64,000 nt of DNA, from the NCBI RefSeq assembly GCF_000016985.1, contig NC_009633.1, positions 3,143,539-3,207,538 on the forward strand, written 5' to 3'. This stretch comes from Alkaliphilus metalliredigens QYMF (GTDB lineage: Bacteria; Bacillota; Clostridia; Peptostreptococcales; Natronincolaceae). The translations under genes and the position numbers were made by a program. This document shows positions 19,094 to 27,841 of the stretch, in pieces (positions within the stretch are counted from its first letter, which is position 1; the number at the start of each line of letters is the position of its first letter). The notes beneath the pieces are model-generated. The model had not been told where the DNA came from and ran no database searches. It worked only from the letters and a program-made list of their open reading frames with translations.

Positions 19094-19960
19094 CTATTTA
19101 TCAAGCATTTTCCATATGGTATCTATATCTATGTTTTCTTGGCTCTTATCTTTGCTCACAAACCATACATTTCCCTTGCCAAGACCTACTTGTAATTTTT
19201 GTTTATGTTTATCTATTATTGTTTTTTTCTCTGTTTCAAAAATAATAAGTTTAGCTGATTTACATATATCCTTAATATCATTATTTAAATTTTTGTCAAA
19301 CACACTGTTCATAAATTCAATATAATATGAATATTGTTTTGTGAAAGTTTCCGCACCTTCATTTATCCAACTTGAATACTCTCTTACTTGATCAATAACT
19401 TTTGGAGTGGTTTTAGATACAAGATATTTATTACCTACGACTTTTGCTTCAACAAGCATTAACTTTTTCTTCTGATTATTATATAGCATTAAATCACACT
19501 TTTTCCCATCGACTTTATTGAATCTTATCTCTATATCAAGCACTACTGTATTAGATTCTTTACAGCTATGTGTAGATTTATATAATCTGCTTAAAAATTG
19601 TCTTTCTGTTTCTTTATTATTTTTAGTTGTGAATCTATTTTTTACACCTTGTTTCAAATCTTCATAAAATGTTTTTAAATCAAAATTATGGTTTTTAAAG
19701 ATAGAGTTCTTAGAATTTTGTGGTTTATACTTTTCTTCATTATATTTGAGGTAAGCTGGATTATATGAAAACCTATTATTTTTATATTGAAAAATGCACC
19801 CCCCCTCATAATAAAAGTCTATCCTATTATCCCTAAGTGCTGGAAAAATTTCACCATGGTCAATATCTTTTTTTATGTATTGATAGATTTCTTCCCCTAT
19901 AAACATACTTAAATCGAATCCCTCAAATCCCCGCTTAAATTTTCTTTCCTTTTCACTCAA
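19094..19960 (-). CDS. Hypothetical protein, candidate PD-(D/E)XK nuclease
   Basis: About 288 residues, very AT-rich, not assigned to a named family. The C-terminal half shows a plausible PD-(D/E)XK core: E in DIEIRF (about 144), D in KKCDLML (about 156), then LMLVEAK (E171, K173), with hydrophobic strands around each. This is the pattern of restriction-type nucleases and of Cas4-like families. The TTG at 19960 lies eight bases after a strong AAAGGAGG and is a better start than the ATG at 19981, which precedes that site. Function inferred from motif only. Confidence 0.6.
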   Translation of the reverse strand: MSEKERKFKRGFEGFDLSMFIGEEIYQYIKKDIDHGEIFPALRDNRIDFYYEGGCIFQYKNNRFSYNPAYLKYNEEKYKPQNSKNSIFKNHNFDLKTFYEDLKQGVKNRFTTKNNKETERQFLSRLYKSTHSCKESNTVVLDIEIRFNKVDGKKCDLMLYNNQKKKLMLVEAKVVGNKYLVSKTTPKVIDQVREYSSWINEGAETFTKQYSYYIEFMNSVFDKNLNNDIKDICKSAKLIIFETEKKTIIDKHKQKLQVGLGKGNVWFVSKDKSQENIDIDTIWKMLDK

Positions 19961-20158
19961 AATAAAAACCTCCTTTATCATAGTTTAGCTTCCACGAAGA
20001 CTCATATATTGTAATTAACAAATCTGAAAACTGGTCAAAATATTCACTTCCTCCACTTAAAGAGGTTCTTTAAATGGTGCGAGTCAACACTAGTAATAGT
20101 TCAATTGCATAAAGATGGATTTCCATGAGACTCTTTCAATGTCTATCAATGCCTTTGC

Positions 20159-20860
20159 CTATATTAGCCTTAAAACAAATTCTTGAGCAGCGAGACCATC
20201 CTTAAGTAACATTGGTCCTATTCTTATTACTTCACCATTCAATTCTTCTACCATGTCATTTGCGTTTAATATATTTCGTACATGTACATTTAACTTTCCA
20301 CTACTCACCTTTAATGCTAAAGCCATATTAAAATATCCTGCTCTTTTTACCAATTTATTCATATCATCGTTAAGAACAATGCTTAGTATCCTATCCTCAA
20401 AAGTTATTGATTCTTCAGAGATAGCATTTGTATCTTCTTCATTGTACTTTAATGACTGTTCTTCCTCAAAAAAGCTATATTCAAAGTCTTGAAAAAATTC
20501 TTCCCCAAATATTGAAAGTATTTTTTCAAATAGTATTTTACGTCTTGCGCCACTTTGGATAAGTAGAGCCCCTTCCATTGTTATTCTTTTTTCAAGCAGT
20601 TCACCTTCAGAGCACTCCTTGGCATCAATGTAATTTTGGAGTATATTTCTTACGACTTCAGGATGGAATCCTTCAACAATTAATTCAATGGATTTCCTAA
20701 AGAAATAAGAATTTAGGGATGGATATTCTTCATCTAAGCTTAGGAGACCTTGTCTATCTGCTTTATCAGATAAATCTAGGATAACTTTTATAAGCTCCTT
20801 AAACTCATTCTTTGCCGCGCTATCATAGTCTCTGTTAATGATTCCAATGGTGTTTGACAT
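20159..20860 (-). CDS. Soluble protein with MotA-cytoplasmic-like and FliG C-terminal-like regions
   Basis: A 233-residue protein without membrane helices. Residues about 18-115 resemble the cytoplasmic part of MotA: LIKVILDLSDKADRQGLLSL, then IELIVEGFHPEVVRNILQNY, as in the stator segment before helix 3. Residues about 152-233 resemble the FliG C-terminal torque domain: FEDRILSIVLND, LALKVSSGKL, IRIGPMLLKDGLAAQEFV. An acidic linker joins them. No other flagellar gene lies in the window; neighbours are an HTH regulator 77 bp upstream and the nuclease candidate downstream. The two halves are partners in the flagellar motor, so fusion without a membrane anchor is odd. Similarity judged by eye. 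Confidence 0.65.
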   Translation of the reverse strand: MSNTIGIINRDYDSAAKNEFKELIKVILDLSDKADRQGLLSLDEEYPSLNSYFFRKSIELIVEGFHPEVVRNILQNYIDAKECSEGELLEKRITMEGALLIQSGARRKILFEKILSIFGEEFFQDFEYSFFEEEQSLKYNEEDTNAISEESITFEDRILSIVLNDDMNKLVKRAGYFNMALALKVSSGKLNVHVRNILNANDMVEELNGEVIRIGPMLLKDGLAAQEFVLRLI

Positions 20861-20937
20861 AAATACCTCTCCCCTCAGTTACTAGCCTAATAATTCTCAA
20901 AAAGGACCAAAAATGGGGTTAATGACGCTATTCATAT

Positions 20938-21453
20938 CTATATACGAAAGTCATCTAACCCCATTGGAAAACTAACTAAGTAATATTTATCATAAAGATC
21001 ATACTCAACACAATACTCTATCTTCTTAAGCTCTTCAAAATCTCTTTGTCTTGTTCTTGAGCTTACATTGGGAAATTTATTTTTATACCAACTACTACAG
21101 GTTTCTTGATTTTCAGAATCATCCTCATAATAGGGTTTTTCCGTATGATATCTTAAACCTATCATAATGGTTGCTAACCGTATTAATTTTTCAAGGTGCA
21201 TGTTTTTTGCTTTATTATCAGAAAAGACGGGTACTGAAAAAGGACAGTGATTGCCATTATCTTTATGTATATATCCTTTTTCTTTTCTTGAAAACTTAAC
21301 ATCAATAAGTCCTGCATTCTTTAGTTCTTTTATATCGCGTAATATTGTTTTAGGACTCGTTTTTATAAAATGTTTGATGTCAGCCACTTCTATAACTGTG
21401 CTACATAAAAAGATATGAAATATAGCAAGTTGTCGAGATGTTTTGCTAAGCAT
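20938..21453 (-). CDS. HTH (DeoR/WYL-type) transcriptional regulator
   Basis: 171 residues. The N-terminal winged HTH reads IEVADIKHFIKTSPKTILRD then IKELKNAGLIDVKFSRKEKG, the usual DeoR/WYL-regulator helix-turn-helix. A second HTH-like stretch (PNVSSRTRQRDFEELKKIEY) lies at about 130-150, but there is no full WYL sensor domain. It is first in the accessory minus-strand cluster and may regulate the genes after it. Start after AAGGAGAG. Confidence 0.65.
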   Translation of the reverse strand: MLSKTSRQLAIFHIFLCSTVIEVADIKHFIKTSPKTILRDIKELKNAGLIDVKFSRKEKGYIHKDNGNHCPFSVPVFSDNKAKNMHLEKLIRLATIMIGLRYHTEKPYYEDDSENQETCSSWYKNKFPNVSSRTRQRDFEELKKIEYCVEYDLYDKYYLVSFPMGLDDFRI

Positions 21454-21705
21454 TCCGATGACTCTCCTTCACTTTAATTTTATTATACTATAGTGGTAAA
21501 AGATAAACGGACAACGGTATGTCATGGTGCCTTTTTCTTCTTTTTTTCTGACAATCATTAATATTAGCCCTTGCTACCGACTTCAGTATTGGATATTACA
21601 ATACTTTCCACAAAACCTCTCTTAAACCTTCAAATATTACATAATTCTACATAGCTTGGAATTAATAAATTTGTTTAATAGAAAAGTAGAACTTTCCTAA
21701 CTGCA

Positions 21706-21734
21706 TAAAAAAAACTACCTATCTCTAGGTAGCT
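21706..21734 (-). terminator. Terminator of tRNA-Leu(GAG)
   Basis: On the minus strand AGCTACCT pairs with AGGTAG and is followed by eight T, a few bases past the tRNA 3' end. The 21454-21705 stretch contains nothing recognisable. Confidence 0.8.
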
Positions 21735-21740
21735 CATTTT

Positions 21741-21827
21741 TGGTGCGGATAACAGGACTCGAACCTGCACGAGCATTCGCTCATAGACCCCTCAAGCCTA
21801 CGCGTATACCAATTCCGCCATATCCGC
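21741..21827 (-). tRNA. tRNA-Leu (anticodon GAG)
   Basis: An 87-nt class II tRNA including encoded CCA. The acceptor GCGGATA pairs with TATCCGC. The anticodon stem TAGGC/GTCTA encloses the loop TTGAGGG, giving anticodon GAG. A long variable arm and GGTTCGAGTCC T-arm are present. Confidence 0.95.
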
Positions 21828-21857
21828 ATAATATATGTTGTTTCCAATCACTTGTAT

Positions 21858-21886
21858 AGTATATTATGTTTGATAATGAATGTCAA
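21858..21886 (-). promoter_or_regulatory. Promoter of tRNA-Leu(GAG)
   Basis: On the minus strand a perfect TTGACA, a 17-nt spacer and TATACT, ending about 30 bases before the tRNA 5' end. Confidence 0.8.
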
Positions 21887-21897
21887 CAATCTAATTA

Positions 21898-21930
21898 TAA
21901 AAGAGGCATGGATTAGCCATGCCTCTTTTG
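21898..21930 (-). terminator. Terminator of the peptide-binding lipoprotein gene
   Basis: AAAAGAGGCATGG pairs with CCATGCCTCTTTT around a short loop, 11 bp past the stop codon. Confidence 0.85.
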
Positions 21931-21940
21931 CTACTTCACA

Positions 21941-23566
21941 TTATTCTTCTTCAACAATGAACCATTCAGCAATGTTGCGATAAACATTATAGTTAGAAGG
22001 ATGAATATTTCCTTTCACACCATCGTAAGCAATTAATGCACCATTTCTATAGAAGAGACTGGCATAGGGTACTTCATCAACGATGTGTGCTTCCACTTTA
22101 CTAAAGGCTTCTGCCTTAGCATCCCGATTGGAAGTAGCAAAGTAAGCTTCTAATAAGTCATCCATTTCTTCATTATGATAATTAATATAATTTGCGCGAT
22201 CTCTTTGTGTTGAATGGAAGGCAAAGGATAAATCCGGTACATAGGATAACTCCCAGCCGCCTATCATTAAATCAAATTGTCCTGATTCTACTCTCTCATT
22301 AAATTCTTCCCATTCTAACTTTTCAATGGTTATAGTCATTCCAATTTCTTCTAAGGATTCTTGAATAAATTCAGCGCTTCTCTCTCTTAAAACATTATCT
22401 TCATTGATAATCAAATTAAAGCTCAGCGGTGTTCCACTCTCATTGGTCCTCACACCTTCTTCAGACAGAACATATCCCGCTTCCTCTAAGTTCAGGTTTG
22501 CTGTGTCGATATCGAATCCATAGCGCAGGTTATTATCATCATGCAGCCATGAATGCGGTGCTACTGGTGCATCCACTACGGTGCCATGTCCTAAGTATAG
22601 TTCTTTTATTAATTTATGCCTATCTACACTATATAAAACAGCTCTTCTCACTGCTATGTCTTGTAAAAGTGAGTTGTTAAAATTAAAACCAACAAATTCA
22701 TAATTTTGACTTACAAACTCAAAAACACGTGCATCTCGATCATCACTATACTTTGTCCAATCAACCGTATTTGGTTGAATAATATCAATCTCTCTACTGT
22801 CAAATAATGATAGCTTAGACTCTACATCAGGGGCAATCTTACCTTCAATTTTTTCAATATAGGGTCTTGCACCCCAGTAATTTTCATTTCTCTCTAAATT
22901 CATATGACGTCTTGTTTGGTATTCTTCGAATTGATATGCACCTGTTCCAACCACAGGAAATCCTTCTCCGTTGAATTTCTCAATGTCATTTCCTTCAAAA
23001 AGATGTGCCGGTAAAATAGGGAAGCTCATTACTTCTAATCCATTGGTAAAAGGTCTAGTAAATGTCACACGAAGGGTATGATCATCAACCATTCTTGCAT
23101 CTGAAATTTGCTGTACACTCATTCGATAAATTGATGAACCCTGAATCCCTTGTGGATTTCCCTTGATTAAATTGATAGTGAAAATCACATCTTCTCCAGA
23201 AAAAGGCTCACCATCATGCCAATAAACATCATCTCTTAATTGAAAATCTATACTTTGTCCATCTGCAGCGACCTGCCATCTCTCTGCCAATAATGGTTCC
23301 ATGTCCATATCTTCACCAAAGGTAACTAAACTTTCATAGACTAAATGATAAAATTGAAATAAACTCCTGTTTTGATTCAATAGTGGATTTAATGTGTCAA
23401 ATTGAGTTAAACCGACTCGAAGGGTTCCTCCCGCAACGGGTTCATGAATTTCTTCCACTTCTTCTTCGGTGTTTTGATTAGCCTCTATGTTGTCTTGCCC
23501 ACATGCTGTCATCAGCAGCATTGTCAAAAGGATAAGTATGATTACAATATTTTTAGCTTTAAACAT
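21941..23566 (-). CDS. ABC transporter peptide-binding lipoprotein (family 5)
   Basis: 541 residues, an extracellular solute-binding protein of the oligopeptide/dipeptide (family 5) type. A lipoprotein signal peptide ends in LMTACGQ, with Cys as the lipid site. The family signature appears as FQLRDDVYWHDGEPFSGEDV and then PVVGTGAYQFEEY. No permease or ATPase gene is next to it, so it is an orphan binding protein that must work with components encoded elsewhere. It has its own terminator. Confidence 0.92.
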   Translation of the reverse strand: MFKAKNIVIILILLTMLLMTACGQDNIEANQNTEEEVEEIHEPVAGGTLRVGLTQFDTLNPLLNQNRSLFQFYHLVYESLVTFGEDMDMEPLLAERWQVAADGQSIDFQLRDDVYWHDGEPFSGEDVIFTINLIKGNPQGIQGSSIYRMSVQQISDARMVDDHTLRVTFTRPFTNGLEVMSFPILPAHLFEGNDIEKFNGEGFPVVGTGAYQFEEYQTRRHMNLERNENYWGARPYIEKIEGKIAPDVESKLSLFDSREIDIIQPNTVDWTKYSDDRDARVFEFVSQNYEFVGFNFNNSLLQDIAVRRAVLYSVDRHKLIKELYLGHGTVVDAPVAPHSWLHDDNNLRYGFDIDTANLNLEEAGYVLSEEGVRTNESGTPLSFNLIINEDNVLRERSAEFIQESLEEIGMTITIEKLEWEEFNERVESGQFDLMIGGWELSYVPDLSFAFHSTQRDRANYINYHNEEMDDLLEAYFATSNRDAKAEAFSKVEAHIVDEVPYASLFYRNGALIAYDGVKGNIHPSNYNVYRNIAEWFIVEEE

Positions 23567-23727
23567 TTTATGTCCCCCTCAAAATCTGCATTTTAGAAGT
23601 TTTTTTCCTCATTATTTTATTATAAACGATTTCAGTGATTCTTTGAACTATAAATCTAAATTTCAAGAAAAAGGTAGAATACTTTGATCCTTTTCTCATG
23701 GATAAAACCTTTATAAAGTCTTAGGCC

Positions 23728-24297
23728 CTACCGATAGATTCTTTTATAGATTTTGTAATCTCTCAGCACTTTTTTTGAGTAAAACCTTGTTTCTCCAAAG
23801 GGAATGTATTCTAGTGTCTCTCCATCTGGACTATACTCAGGGTTCCCTAGCCACTTAGTCACATTTCCATTACCAGCATTATATGCCGCCACAATTAATT
23901 CTAGTTTATCATCAAATTCTTTGTGTAAAATATTTAAATACCATGTACCCATTTGAATATTCAAATCTGGTTCAAAAAGCATCTCCTCTGTGTAGTTTTC
24001 GATTTCCAACCTTTCTGAAGCCCACTGCCCGGTAATAGGGGCAATTTGCATTAAACCCTTGGCATCTGCTCGTGAAATTGCTTCAGGATTAAATCGACTT
24101 TCATTGCGCATGATGGACACAACCAAATGGGGATCCACACCATAGTGGTCTGCATGCTTCTCTATTAATTCTTGATAATGAAAGGGGTAGGCAATCCGAA
24201 GAATCCAGTTGATACTGAGTACAGAAACCACTGCCATGATACAAATTAGTAGAATAACTAACAATACACGTAATTTTCTTGTAGCAATAAAAATCAA
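23728..24297 (-). CDS. Lytic transglycosylase (SLT family)
   Basis: 189 residues. One N-terminal membrane helix (LLVILLICIMAVVSVLSINW) anchors an SLT goose-lysozyme-like domain: SIMRNESRFNPEAISRADAK with the catalytic Glu, then GLMQIAP and AAYNAGNGNV. It cleaves peptidoglycan to 1,6-anhydromuropeptides. The start is a TTG six bases after GGAGGGG. It lies 21 bp downstream of coaE and probably shares its transcript with polA and coaE, a gene order seen in related Firmicutes. Confidence 0.92.
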   Translation of the reverse strand: MIFIATRKLRVLLVILLICIMAVVSVLSINWILRIAYPFHYQELIEKHADHYGVDPHLVVSIMRNESRFNPEAISRADAKGLMQIAPITGQWASERLEIENYTEEMLFEPDLNIQMGTWYLNILHKEFDDKLELIVAAYNAGNGNVTKWLGNPEYSPDGETLEYIPFGETRFYSKKVLRDYKIYKRIYR

Positions 24298-24318
24298 TCG
24301 TAACCCCTCCGCATTAAA

Positions 24319-24921
24319 TCATTTCATTTGATCCCATAACACTTTAACTTGTTTTTTTAAGTCATCTTGATTTCCAGAGTTGTCTATCACTTGATCAGCA
24401 TGAGTCATTTTTTCTTCTATTGACATCTGCATTTCAATACGATTGATAGCAGCTCCTTCAGTTAAGTCATTTCTCTTCATTAAACGTTTTTTTTGTATTT
24501 CCTTTGAAACCGCAACGACCCACACCTCGTCTACCATCTCTGTTAGCCGAAGCTCAATGAGTAATGCTGCATCAATGATTATAACATAATTTTTCCTATT
24601 ATTTTTATACCAATTTAATGCTTTTTTAATCTCTTCTATAATTTTAGGGTGTATCATTTCATTTAATTGCTGCATCGCTTGGTGATTATTAAACACCAGT
24701 GCCCCCAGTTTTTTGCGGTCTAGGGTTCCGTCCTTTAGAATCATTTCTGTTCCAAAGACCCTTTGAATTTCTTGAAGCACCGGTTCACCCTTTTCAGCCA
24801 CTTGACGGGCAACAGTGTCTGCATCGATAATAATTGCTCCTAAATTTTTCAATATTTGTGAAACCGTACTTTTTCCAGTGGCAATCCCACCGGTTAATCC
24901 GATGATTTTTTTCATGCTCAT
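24319..24921 (-). CDS. coaE: Dephospho-CoA kinase
   Basis: 200 residues, the last step of coenzyme A synthesis. The P-loop GLTGGIATGKSTV is at the N-terminus, followed by IDADTVARQV and the LIELRLTEMVDEVWVV segment typical of CoaE. It starts eight bases after polA ends, and the polA-coaE order is common in Firmicutes. An alternative in-frame ATG two codons downstream cannot be excluded. Confidence 0.96.
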   Translation of the reverse strand: MSMKKIIGLTGGIATGKSTVSQILKNLGAIIIDADTVARQVAEKGEPVLQEIQRVFGTEMILKDGTLDRKKLGALVFNNHQAMQQLNEMIHPKIIEEIKKALNWYKNNRKNYVIIIDAALLIELRLTEMVDEVWVVAVSKEIQKKRLMKRNDLTEGAAINRIEMQMSIEEKMTHADQVIDNSGNQDDLKKQVKVLWDQMK

Positions 24922-24929
24922 TTAACCCC

Positions 24930-27623
24930 TTACTTCGCATCATACCAATTATTGGCATAGGCTAAATCTACTTTCAGCTGTACCTTTAGATTCATTGCTT
25001 CTTCCATAGATTCTCTTACTATTTTAATGGCTACCTCTACTTCATTGTCTGGCGCCTCTACAATTAATTCATCATGTACCTGTAAAATTAATTTTGATGT
25101 TAATCCCTGCTCCTTTAGCCTACGATACACATTGACCATGGCAATTTTAATAATATCAGCCGCACTTCCTTGAATCGGTGTATTCATGGCCATTCGCTCA
25201 CCAAAGGATCTAATGTTGAAATTTCTGGATTTCAACTCTGGAAGATATCTTCTTCTATTAAATAATGTAACAACATAGCCCTGCTGGTGAGCCTGCTCTA
25301 CAATCTCGTCCATATACCTTTTCACCGAAGGATATTTATCCAAATAGTTGTCAATATACTTTTTAGCTTTCACTCTGGTAATATTTAGATTTTGAGATAG
25401 TCCATAATCACTGATACCATAGACAATCCCAAAATTAACGGCCTTGGCACTGCTCCTCATGGAGTCAGTAACTTCCTCCATGGGTACATCAAAAATTTCA
25501 GCTGCAGTTCTTGTATGGATATCCTGATTTTTAAGAAAGGCATCCAGTAGATTCTCATCTTCACAAATATGGGCTAAGACTCTCAATTCAACCTGTGAGT
25601 AGTCTGCATCAATAAACTGATGATTTTCATTAGCCACAAACACCTTTCTGAGTCTTCTACCCATTTCTAGCTTGATAGGAATATTTTGTAAATTAGGCTC
25701 TGTACTAGAGATTCGCCCTGTTGTTGTAACCGTTTGATTGAAGTTGGAATGAATACGCCCTGTCTCAGGATTAATAATATTTAGTAATCCATCGACATAG
25801 GTACTCTTTAGTTTTGTGACTTGACGATATTCTAAAATCTTAGGAATAATATCATGTTGATCTTGTAACTTTTCCAACACTTCTGCATTAGTAGAATAAC
25901 CGGTTTTTGTCTTTTTTATTGGGGGTAGTTCCAACTTTTCAAATAGCACTTCGCCTAATTGCTTAGGAGAATTAATATTAAAATTCGTTTCTGCCAGTTC
26001 ATGGATTGCCTTCGTCAATAAATCGATTTGTTCACCAAACTCTATTTCTAATATTTCTAACATACTTCGGTCCACTTTGATTCCCTTATATTCCATGGCA
26101 GCTAACACCTCTACCAAGGGTAATTCCACTTCGTAGTACAGTTTCTCTAATTCAAGTTCTTGCATCTTGGCTTTAATTTCAGGATAGATTTTACCAATAA
26201 CGCTGACTCTCTGGCACAGATATTTCATTAAGTCTTCCTTAGGGGCTTCTCCAATGGATATTAGATTTTTACCCTTTCCTCTAAGTTCTTCCTCTGACAT
26301 CACCTCTTGCCCGATATACTGGGCTGCTAAATCCTTTAGGGCATAGCTAGATTTAGCAGGATCAATCAAGTATTCTCCTATCATGGTATCAAATGTGACA
26401 TTTTTCATTTCGATGTCATGCACATAAAAGTGACGAATTTCATGCTTAATGTCGTGTCCAATTTTATGGATCTCCTCATCCTCTAATACCTCTTTAATTT
26501 GTATCAATAGAGCCTCTTTATCTGAAAAGTCCCGTACATCTATGTAATATAGTTTTTCACCATTAACACTAAAGGTAATGGCTAGGATATGATCTAGTAC
26601 AATGTTTTCTTCTTCTGTTTTTGTTTGGAGTATCATCTGCTTGCCAGCTCTTACTTCATCGAAGGCCTTTTTAAGCTCATCTATATTGGTAATTTGGGCA
26701 ATCTCATTGGTCATTTTTTCTTGTTTAACAACTACTTCACCGTCAACCTCTTCTTTGCGAGCGATGACTCTGCCAATCAAAGTATTAAACTCGAATTTTT
26801 TAAAGAGAGCTAATACCTTTTCTTCATCAATTGCGATCTTTTTTAGTTTTTCTAGCTCAATTTCCACAGGTACATTGGTCATAATCGTTGCTAAGCGTTT
26901 ACTCATCATGGCTTGCTCTGTGTTATTCTCTACCTTCTCCCGAAGTTTTTGCGCTGAAATTTCTCCCGCATTTTGAATTAAATTCTCTACGGTGCCAAAC
27001 TGCTTCAGCAATTTAATGGCCGTTTTCTCCCCCACACCAGGAATTCCAGGAATGTTATCAGAATTATCCCCCATCAGTCCCTTTAGATCAATAAATTGTT
27101 CAGGAGTCACTTCATATTGCTCCATAATCTTTTGGGGATCATATATCTCCAGGCTAGAAATCCCTTTTTTTGTAAAAAGGATTTTCACCTTTTCTGAAGC
27201 CAGCTGCAGCGCATCCTTATCACCCGTTACAATTAAACACTCAATGTCTTGTTCCTCGGCATATTTCGATAGGGTACCAATTAAGTCGTCGGCTTCAAAT
27301 CCATCAATCTCAACGCGGTAAATATGAAATGCATCTAGTACTTCCTTTAGAGGTTCTAGCTGCTCTGCTAATTCCGGAGGCATTTTTTTTCGGCCTGCCT
27401 TGTACCCTTCGAAGCTCTTATGTCTAAAGGTGGGTGCTTTACGGTCAAAAGCCACACTAATATACTGTGGATCGTAGTCGTCCATTACCTTCAGCAGCAT
27501 TGTCATGAAGCCATAAATGGCATTGGTATGTTGGCCTTCTTTATTGGTCAAAGGTGGTAGTGCATAAAAAGCGCGGTTAATGAGACTGTTCCCATCGATA
27601 ATCACCATACGTTTTAAGTTCAT
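24930..27623 (-). CDS. polA: DNA polymerase I
   Basis: 897 residues. The 5' nuclease domain (about 1-290) has IDGNSLINRAFYAL, EADDLIGTL and GDKDALQL. The middle domain (about 310-490) has lost the proofreading DxE motif: the first exo motif position reads QMILQTKTEEENI. The 3'-5' exonuclease is therefore probably inactive, as in Bacillus and Thermus enzymes. The polymerase domain has DADYSQVELRVLAHI (motif A), the O-helix region RSSAKAVNFGIVYG and HDELIVE (motif C). Role: Okazaki fragment maturation and repair. Confidence 0.97.
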   Translation of the reverse strand: MNLKRMVIIDGNSLINRAFYALPPLTNKEGQHTNAIYGFMTMLLKVMDDYDPQYISVAFDRKAPTFRHKSFEGYKAGRKKMPPELAEQLEPLKEVLDAFHIYRVEIDGFEADDLIGTLSKYAEEQDIECLIVTGDKDALQLASEKVKILFTKKGISSLEIYDPQKIMEQYEVTPEQFIDLKGLMGDNSDNIPGIPGVGEKTAIKLLKQFGTVENLIQNAGEISAQKLREKVENNTEQAMMSKRLATIMTNVPVEIELEKLKKIAIDEEKVLALFKKFEFNTLIGRVIARKEEVDGEVVVKQEKMTNEIAQITNIDELKKAFDEVRAGKQMILQTKTEEENIVLDHILAITFSVNGEKLYYIDVRDFSDKEALLIQIKEVLEDEEIHKIGHDIKHEIRHFYVHDIEMKNVTFDTMIGEYLIDPAKSSYALKDLAAQYIGQEVMSEEELRGKGKNLISIGEAPKEDLMKYLCQRVSVIGKIYPEIKAKMQELELEKLYYEVELPLVEVLAAMEYKGIKVDRSMLEILEIEFGEQIDLLTKAIHELAETNFNINSPKQLGEVLFEKLELPPIKKTKTGYSTNAEVLEKLQDQHDIIPKILEYRQVTKLKSTYVDGLLNIINPETGRIHSNFNQTVTTTGRISSTEPNLQNIPIKLEMGRRLRKVFVANENHQFIDADYSQVELRVLAHICEDENLLDAFLKNQDIHTRTAAEIFDVPMEEVTDSMRSSAKAVNFGIVYGISDYGLSQNLNITRVKAKKYIDNYLDKYPSVKRYMDEIVEQAHQQGYVVTLFNRRRYLPELKSRNFNIRSFGERMAMNTPIQGSAADIIKIAMVNVYRRLKEQGLTSKLILQVHDELIVEAPDNEVEVAIKIVRESMEEAMNLKVQLKVDLAYANNWYDAK

Positions 27624-27752
27624 GGTTGATCTTCCCTTCTATTTCAATATTAGTGTATCAATATTTTAACATGTCTTTCCTTTGTGGTAAAATAATTGCT
27701 TTCTTATTAGTATAAACCATTTCACCTTGGATTAACACCTATTTAAATAAGT

Positions 27753-27776
27753 AAAGCGCTCAAAATGAGCGCTTTT
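27753..27776 (-). terminator. Hairpin between polA and the anti-sigma gene
   Basis: AAAGCGCTC pairs with GAGCGCTTT around AAAAT. It lies downstream of the anti-sigma gene on the minus strand; the T-run is weak. The word CTCAAAATGAGC occurs again in part at 27829-27839. Confidence 0.5.
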
Positions 27777-27841
27777 AGACTTTCCAACAGTCTTTCTTTT
27801 GTTCACTTTTCATCCTTCTTCAAATACTCAAAATGAGCACA

